Source: Clostridia bacterium (lineage in GTDB: Bacteria > Bacillota_A > Clostridia > Christensenellales > Aristaeellaceae). From it: a DNA stretch of 8,873 nt. Shown here in pieces: positions 5,735 to 8,873 of this stretch. The notes below the pieces were generated by a model. It was given only the letters and a program-made list of their open reading frames with translations. It ran no database searches and had not been told where the DNA came from. The stretch covers positions 1 to 8,873 of the forward strand of contig JAFUDW010000205.1 of assembly GCA_017464225.1 (NCBI GenBank), in the 5' to 3' direction. The stretch's first letter is position 1; each line of letters starts with the position of its first letter. Both the position numbers and the translations under genes were made by a program.

Positions 5735-6694
5735 ATGAGCGCAAAACTGATCGACCGCACCGGAGCGGAGGTGCTGATCCCTGAGGAACGGAGCCGGGAG
5801 ATACTGGCTGCCGTGCCTGAACAATCCATTGCCATGCGGCTGATGCGGCGCTTGCCGGACATGACCAGCAAGACCCGGAGCATCCCGGTGGCGAGCTCGC
5901 TGCCCACGGCGGAATTCATCAACGGTGATACCGGGCTCAAGCCCACCACCGATATGGCCTGGGAAAACGTGAAGCTGACGGCGGAGGAGATCGCGGCCAT
6001 TGTGGTGATCCCGGAAAACGTGCTGGATGACAGCGATTATGACATCTGGGCCAACGTGCTGCCCCGGATCAACGAGGCTATCGGCGTGGCCTTTGACAAG
6101 GCTGTGCTCTTTGGCACCGACAAGCCTGCCAGCTTCCCCAGCGGCATCGTGAACGGCGCTGCCGACGCGGGCAACGCTTTGGCGCTGGACGGCGGCGCGA
6201 GCCTGTACCAGCAGCTGTTGGGCGAGGGCGGCCTGGCCGCCCTGGTGGAGGAGGACGGCTTTGTGCCCTCGGCCTACGTGGGCGCTGTTTCCATGCGAAG
6301 CAAGCTGCGCGGCACGGTGGACGGCAACGGCCTGCCCATCTTTGGGCGCGCGCCTTACCGTGAAGGCATGTTTGGCCGGGCGGCCTATGAGCTGGACGGC
6401 GCGGACATCTATTTCCCCGGCAGCGGCGTGATGGACGCCCAGCGAGCGCTTTTGATCGGAGGCGACTGGAGCCAGGCCGTATGGGCCATGCGCACCGATA
6501 TCACCACCAAGCTGCTCACCGAGGCCGTGATCAGCGACGCCACGGGCAAGGTGCTGATCAACCTGGCCCAGCAGGACGCCGTGGCGCTGCGCGTGGTGTT
6601 CCGCGCGGGATGGGCGCTGGCCAACCCGATCAACCGCGTGAACGAAAGCAAGGCCTCGCGCTATCCCTTCGCGGTGCTCACGCCCGCGGAATGA
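5735..6694 (+). CDS. Major capsid protein, HK97 fold
   Basis: The 319-residue protein is the main coat subunit. It has the shape of HK97-type coat proteins: SIAMRLMRRLPDMTSKTRSI (31-50) near the start; then the E-loop and spine-helix region with PTAEFINGDTGLKPTT and the strand VKLTAEEIAAIVVIPENVL (79-97); a long helix segment IWANVLPRINEAIGVAFDKA ending in LFGT; and a C-terminal part with GGDWSQAVWAMRTDI and VALRVVFRAGWALANP. There is no N-terminal delta domain and no protease gene nearby, so assembly should depend on the separate scaffold protein rather than on cleavage. AAAGGAG (5721-5727) gives a good ribosome site. A strong hairpin follows the stop codon. Confidence 0.92.
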   Translation: MSAKLIDRTGAEVLIPEERSREILAAVPEQSIAMRLMRRLPDMTSKTRSIPVASSLPTAEFINGDTGLKPTTDMAWENVKLTAEEIAAIVVIPENVLDDSDYDIWANVLPRINEAIGVAFDKAVLFGTDKPASFPSGIVNGAADAGNALALDGGASLYQQLLGEGGLAALVEEDGFVPSAYVGAVSMRSKLRGTVDGNGLPIFGRAPYREGMFGRAAYELDGADIYFPGSGVMDAQRALLIGGDWSQAVWAMRTDITTKLLTEAVISDATGKVLINLAQQDAVALRVVFRAGWALANPINRVNESKASRYPFAVLTPAE

Positions 6695-6700
6695 AGAATG

Positions 6701-6731
6701 GCGGGTGAGGAGCGCCGCGCTCCTCACCCGC
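6701..6731 (+). repeat. Perfect 14-base-pair hairpin after the capsid gene
   Basis: GCGGGTGAGGAGCG (6701-6714) pairs perfectly with CGCTCCTCACCCGC (6718-6731), leaving a 3-base loop CCG. It lies in the 53-base gap between the capsid stop and the next start. No T-run follows, so it is probably not an intrinsic terminator. It could protect the 3' end of the capsid mRNA, mark a processing site, or reduce expression of the genes downstream. Confidence 0.75.
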
Positions 6732-6747
6732 TCCGTGGGAGGAAAGG

Positions 6748-7089
6748 ATGAACGATTACCATATGGACGTGGGCCAGCCGGATGACGGCAGAATGGACGC
6801 GGTACGGCAGCGGCTGTACGCCTATTGCTTTCCTAATGTGCCCAGGACGGCGGAGGAGCAGAGCGCCTTTGAGGAGGCCGCGCTTTTGCAGTATGTCCAT
6901 GAGGAGACCCAAAGAAGCCTCCGGGGCGATTTGCCCGAGAGCATGGAGGGCTTCAGGATCGGGGATTTTCAGATGACCTTTGCTCAGGGCATGAGCACTG
7001 GGCGACTGACGGCCCGGACGGTTTGCCCGGCAGCCTATGGCGCGCTGCTGCGCCATGGCCTTTTGTATCGCGGTGCGGAGGGGAGATGA
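6748..7089 (+). CDS. Head-tail connector (adaptor) protein
   Basis: This 113-residue protein is placed and sized like the adaptor that binds under the portal after DNA is packaged (the gp15 or gp6 role in SPP1 and HK97). The C-terminal part, with GDFQMTFAQG, LTARTVCPAAYGALL and HGLLYRG, resembles small connector proteins found straight after the capsid gene in clostridial prophages. The N-terminal half is helical and acidic, with FEEAALLQYVHEETQ. The start has AGGAAAGG just upstream. The role rests on resemblance and gene order, not on a catalytic motif. Confidence 0.65.
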   Translation: MNDYHMDVGQPDDGRMDAVRQRLYAYCFPNVPRTAEEQSAFEEAALLQYVHEETQRSLRGDLPESMEGFRIGDFQMTFAQGMSTGRLTARTVCPAAYGALLRHGLLYRGAEGR

Positions 7090-7093
7090 GCTG

Positions 7094-7402
7094 ATGCTGA
7101 TCGATTTTCTGCTGCGGCAGCGCTGCACTGTACTGCCCTGGCTGGGCATGGAGGACGGCCGGGACGTGTATGGCGAAGCACAGGATCGCGCCTGCCGACT
7201 TCAGGAGCGGCGCAGGCTGGAAAACGGGCCGGGCGGCGATGGGGTGAGCGACGTGGCGGAGGCCAATGCGCTGATGTTCTGCACGGGCGATGCGATTGCC
7301 GAAAGGAGCCGGGTGGAGTGCGAGGGCAAACGGTATATTGTGCTTGCGTGCAGGAAAGTCCACGGCTTTGGACAGGAGCACCTGGAGGTGACGCTGCAGT
7401 GA
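7094..7402 (+). CDS. Head closure (stopper-type) protein
   Basis: The 102-residue product MLIDFLLRQRCTVL... ends with a beta-rich segment, GDAIAERSRVECEGKRYIVLACRKVHGFGQEHLEVTL. A short beta protein in second place after the capsid gene fits the head-closure or stopper protein that plugs the portal until infection (SPP1 gp16 role). The start at 7094 is preferred because AGGGGAG lies eight bases before it, while an in-frame ATG at 7037 would lie inside the preceding gene and lacks a ribosome site. Only four bases separate it from the preceding stop. Its stop codon overlaps the GTG start of the next gene. The family assignment is by context and general shape. Confidence 0.6.
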   Translation: MLIDFLLRQRCTVLPWLGMEDGRDVYGEAQDRACRLQERRRLENGPGGDGVSDVAEANALMFCTGDAIAERSRVECEGKRYIVLACRKVHGFGQEHLEVTLQ

Positions 7403-7746
7403 GCGGTTTTGGATACAGGCTTGACAGGGCCGGAGCCATGAGGCGCGTCCGGGCGGGGATCCAGCGGGGAATGGGCCTGGCGCTGGAAGCGCTGGCGAGG
7501 GCGTCAACGGACCAGGCGCCGAAGGAAACGGGCGGTCTGACAGACTCCTGCGGCGTGCGGGAGGAGGGACTTGGCGGCGCTGTGGACTACAGCGTGTCCT
7601 ACGCCGCCGTTCAGCATGAAAACACCGCGCTGCGCCATAAGAACGGAGGCAAAGGAAAATACCTGAGCGATCCGGCGGCTGATCCGGCGGTGCACGGGAT
7701 GATGCTCGAAGCGCTGGCGGCGGGCTGCCGGGAGGAAATGAGGTGA
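7399..7746 (+). CDS. Tail completion / minor capsid protein (HK97 gp10-like)
   Basis: This 115-residue protein begins with GTG, in the overlap GTGA with the stop of the gene before. GGAGGTGA (7383-7390), eight bases upstream, makes this start convincing. The segment VDYSVSYAAVQHENTALRHK followed by NGGKGKYLSDP is the hallmark of HK97 gp10-like proteins, which carry the pattern Y-x-x-x-QHE, RH-NGG and KYL-DP. The N-terminal half is a helix rich in Arg and Ala. Members join the head-to-tail interface during tail completion. Because the start depends on a ribosome site within the upstream gene, its translation is probably coupled. Confidence 0.78.
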   Translation: MSGFGYRLDRAGAMRRVRAGIQRGMGLALEALARASTDQAPKETGGLTDSCGVREEGLGGAVDYSVSYAAVQHENTALRHKNGGKGKYLSDPAADPAVHGMMLEALAAGCREEMR

Positions 7747-7750
7747 TGGG

Positions 7751-8122
7751 TTGAACCTGCTGCGGGAAATGGCTGAGCATATTGAGTTCTGCGGTTTTGG
7801 GAGGATGGACAGGGATATCTTCTGGGGACGCATGCCCGACAGCCCCGACGCGTGCGTATGCCTGTTTTCATCCGACAGCGCGCTGCCGGGGGAGGAGAGC
7901 GGAGCCAGGCTTCGCCTGGTGAACCGGGCAGCTTCCCCCGGGGAGGCCTATGAGCGGGCCTGCGGGCTGGCGGCGGCGCTGGACGGCTTTGACGGCTTTT
8001 TGGCGGGAGACGGCAGAATGGCCCGGATCGACGTGACGGCGGCAGCGTCCGGCATGGGCGCGGATGGAAAAAAGCGAGAGCTGTATAGGACCGAGCTCCG
8101 CGTGCGTTACTGCGGAGAATAA
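7751..8122 (+). CDS. Tail terminator-like / minor capsid protein
   Basis: This 123-residue protein probably caps the tail tube and meets the head connectors. It starts with the rare codon TTG; GAGGTGAT (7740-7747) lies just before it, whereas the in-frame ATG at 7769 has no ribosome site. The sequence starts NLLREMAEHIEFCGFG, has RLRLVNRAASPGEAYERACG in the middle and ends in an alternating strand, ELYRTELRVRYCGE. This short alpha-beta plan fits tail terminators and the minor capsid proteins next to them. The place between the gp10-like gene and the tail tube gene also fits. There is no diagnostic residue, so the exact role is inferred. Confidence 0.6.
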   Translation: MNLLREMAEHIEFCGFGRMDRDIFWGRMPDSPDACVCLFSSDSALPGEESGARLRLVNRAASPGEAYERACGLAAALDGFDGFLAGDGRMARIDVTAAASGMGADGKKRELYRTELRVRYCGE

Positions 8123-8134
8123 TAGGAGGCTGCA

Positions 8135-8764
8135 ATGGCGAAAGGCAGAAAAAACGGCTGCCCCACCAACATCCGGGATTGGCAGATATCCATCCTGGAC
8201 GGAGCGGCGGGCAGCGAAAACTGGGTGCGCATCCGCGGACTGAAAACCATGACGCGGAGCGTTGAAAGCGAAACAGCGGATGGAAGTGCTGGGACCGATC
8301 TGTGGGAGGAACCCTATGTGACCAAGCGATCGGCGATGCTCAAGCTGAGCGGGAAGGCGATGGGATGCATGGTCACAGGCGAAGCCGATCCCGGCCAGGC
8401 GCTGCTGGACAGCTATGCGGAGCAGGCAGGCTGCATGGCCGACGCCACGATCAGATTTGTGGATCCCTACTGCCACGCGATGGTGGCTGATTTTGTGGTG
8501 ACAGCGGCCGAGAAAGAGGCCGATGACACCGAAAACGGGGTATCCTGGGAGCTTCGCCAGGTGGGCGAGGCCGAGGTGCTGCCCTATATCCCGGTGCATG
8601 CCATTGTGATGGAGAAGAGCGAAATGGCGCTGCGCGTGGGCGAAAGCGCGGAGGCGCGGTTTGCCTTTGCGCCGCAGAACGCCAGCAATAAGCGCTTCCG
8701 GGTGCAGGTGGATGGCAAGCGGATAGCCGCGGTATCTGATACTAATCCTCAACTAAAGCACTGA
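8135..8764 (+). CDS. Major tail tube protein, C-terminal end cut by an insertion sequence
   Basis: The tube subunits stack to form the channel of the phage tail. Residues 1-153 resemble tail tube proteins of Firmicutes siphophages: IRDWQISILDG, WVRIRGLKTMT, DLWEEPYVTKRS (55-66), GEADPGQALLDSYAEQAG (82-99), DFVVTAAEKE and WELRQVGEAEVLPY. A bacterial Ig-like (Big_2) domain begins at about 156 (IVMEKSEMALRVGE, then FAPQNASNKRF and GKRIAAV) but stops about half way. The last 5-9 residues are read from AT-rich insertion-sequence DNA and end at a chance stop. The original gene would have been perhaps 20-40 codons longer; this figure is inferred from the usual size of Big_2. TAGGAGG (8124-8130) is the ribosome site. 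The tube domain is intact, so the product might still assemble. Confidence 0.82.
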   Translation: MAKGRKNGCPTNIRDWQISILDGAAGSENWVRIRGLKTMTRSVESETADGSAGTDLWEEPYVTKRSAMLKLSGKAMGCMVTGEADPGQALLDSYAEQAGCMADATIRFVDPYCHAMVADFVVTAAEKEADDTENGVSWELRQVGEAEVLPYIPVHAIVMEKSEMALRVGESAEARFAFAPQNASNKRFRVQVDGKRIAAVSDTNPQLKH

Positions 8765-8873
8765 ATAATCCAATCACGACCAGTAATGCTTTTAACCATA
8801 TCATTGGTCAGTTGACAGATCGTGTCACATAATCGGTCAACAACATCTGCCAGAGAATGGAATATCTCATTTC
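8735..8873. mobile_element. End of an IS630-type insertion sequence (partial)
   Basis: Base composition changes from GC-rich to AT-rich at about 8733-8745, in the middle of the Ig-like domain of the tail tube protein. A transposase-like C-terminus reads inward on the minus strand. IS630 elements insert at TA dinucleotides; a TA at 8733-8734, within the codon of Val200, or one at 8743-8744, could be the target. The other end lies beyond the window, so terminal repeats cannot be compared and the exact border is open. Confidence 0.65.
8749..8873 (-). CDS. IS630-family transposase, C-terminal end (partial)
   Basis: The minus strand from the right edge gives 40 residues and then a stop at 8751-8749. 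The segments IFHSLADVVDRLCDTIC and VKSITGRDWIIQC match the pattern seen at the end of many IS630-type DDE transposases: an Asn/Phe-containing start, a helix, then a K/T-S-I-x-x-R-D-W motif. The catalytic Asp/Glu residues would be further upstream, outside the window. The enzyme cuts and moves the insertion sequence. Its tail overlaps the end of the broken tail tube reading frame by 16 bases, on the other strand. The family assignment is from memory of the pattern and is moderately sure. Confidence 0.6.
   Translation of the reverse strand, partial: NEIFHSLADVVDRLCDTICQLTNDMVKSITGRDWIIQCFS

Noticed and set aside
3649..6000. A 783-codon open frame on the minus strand across portal, scaffold and capsid genes
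   Set aside because: It is antisense to three well-supported phage genes. Its protein is rich in Arg, Pro, Gln and His with no recognisable domain, and its length is explained by GC-rich codon bias, which removes stop codons from this frame.
5300..6727. A 475-codon open frame on the minus strand opposite the capsid gene
   Set aside because: Shadow of scaffold and capsid genes; it ignores the gene boundary and has no recognisable domain.
1..8873. CRISPR arrays, tRNA or rRNA genes, toxin-antitoxin pairs or defence genes
   Set aside because: None found: no regularly spaced repeats, no cloverleaf-like sequence, and every supported gene is host transport or secretion, phage structure, or transposase.

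Overview
The window joins a chromosomal region of a Gram-positive, high-GC-content Clostridia-like bacterium to the head-and-tail gene block of a siphovirus-type prophage. The host assignment is an inference. It rests on strong AGGAGG ribosome sites throughout, a sugar-transporter ATPase of the MsmK/UgpC type, a clostridial-style secreted FMN-binding-like protein, and structural genes that resemble those of Firmicutes phages. A rumen or gut Clostridia such as Christensenellales would fit, but I cannot prove the taxon.

Layout: (1) 1-485, minus strand: the N-terminal half of an ABC transporter ATPase, running off the left edge. (2) 486-869: an AT-rich divergent intergenic region with one promoter for each flanking gene and two inverted-repeat sites. 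(3) 870-1793, plus strand: a secreted FMN-binding-like protein, closed by a strong intrinsic terminator. (4) 1844-2013: a short regulatory gap with a near-consensus promoter embedded in inverted repeats and followed at once by a terminator-like leader hairpin. (5) 2014-8764, plus strand: a tightly packed phage operon in the order small terminase, large terminase, portal, scaffold, major capsid, four head-tail connector or tail-completion proteins, tail tube. (6) About 8735-8873: the end of an IS630-type insertion sequence whose transposase reads on the minus strand; it cuts the tail tube gene.

The phage genes would act together in virion assembly. The terminases cut and pump DNA through the portal. 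The scaffold guides assembly of an HK97-fold capsid. The small connector proteins close the head and join it to the tail tube. Genes overlap or sit a few bases apart with their own ribosome sites, so they are probably one transcript from the promoter near 1927-1954. Two stable hairpins lie in the only sizeable gaps, one before the scaffold gene and one after the capsid gene.

No integrase, repressor, replication or lysis gene lies between the host terminator and the terminase. The small terminase lacks the usual N-terminal DNA-binding region, and the tail tube gene is broken by the insertion sequence. The locus therefore looks like a defective or remnant prophage, or one whose early genes lie elsewhere. 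No tRNA, rRNA, CRISPR array or new defence system is visible. The most unusual features are regulatory: the promoter, operator-like repeats and leader hairpin, and the two intergenic hairpins.
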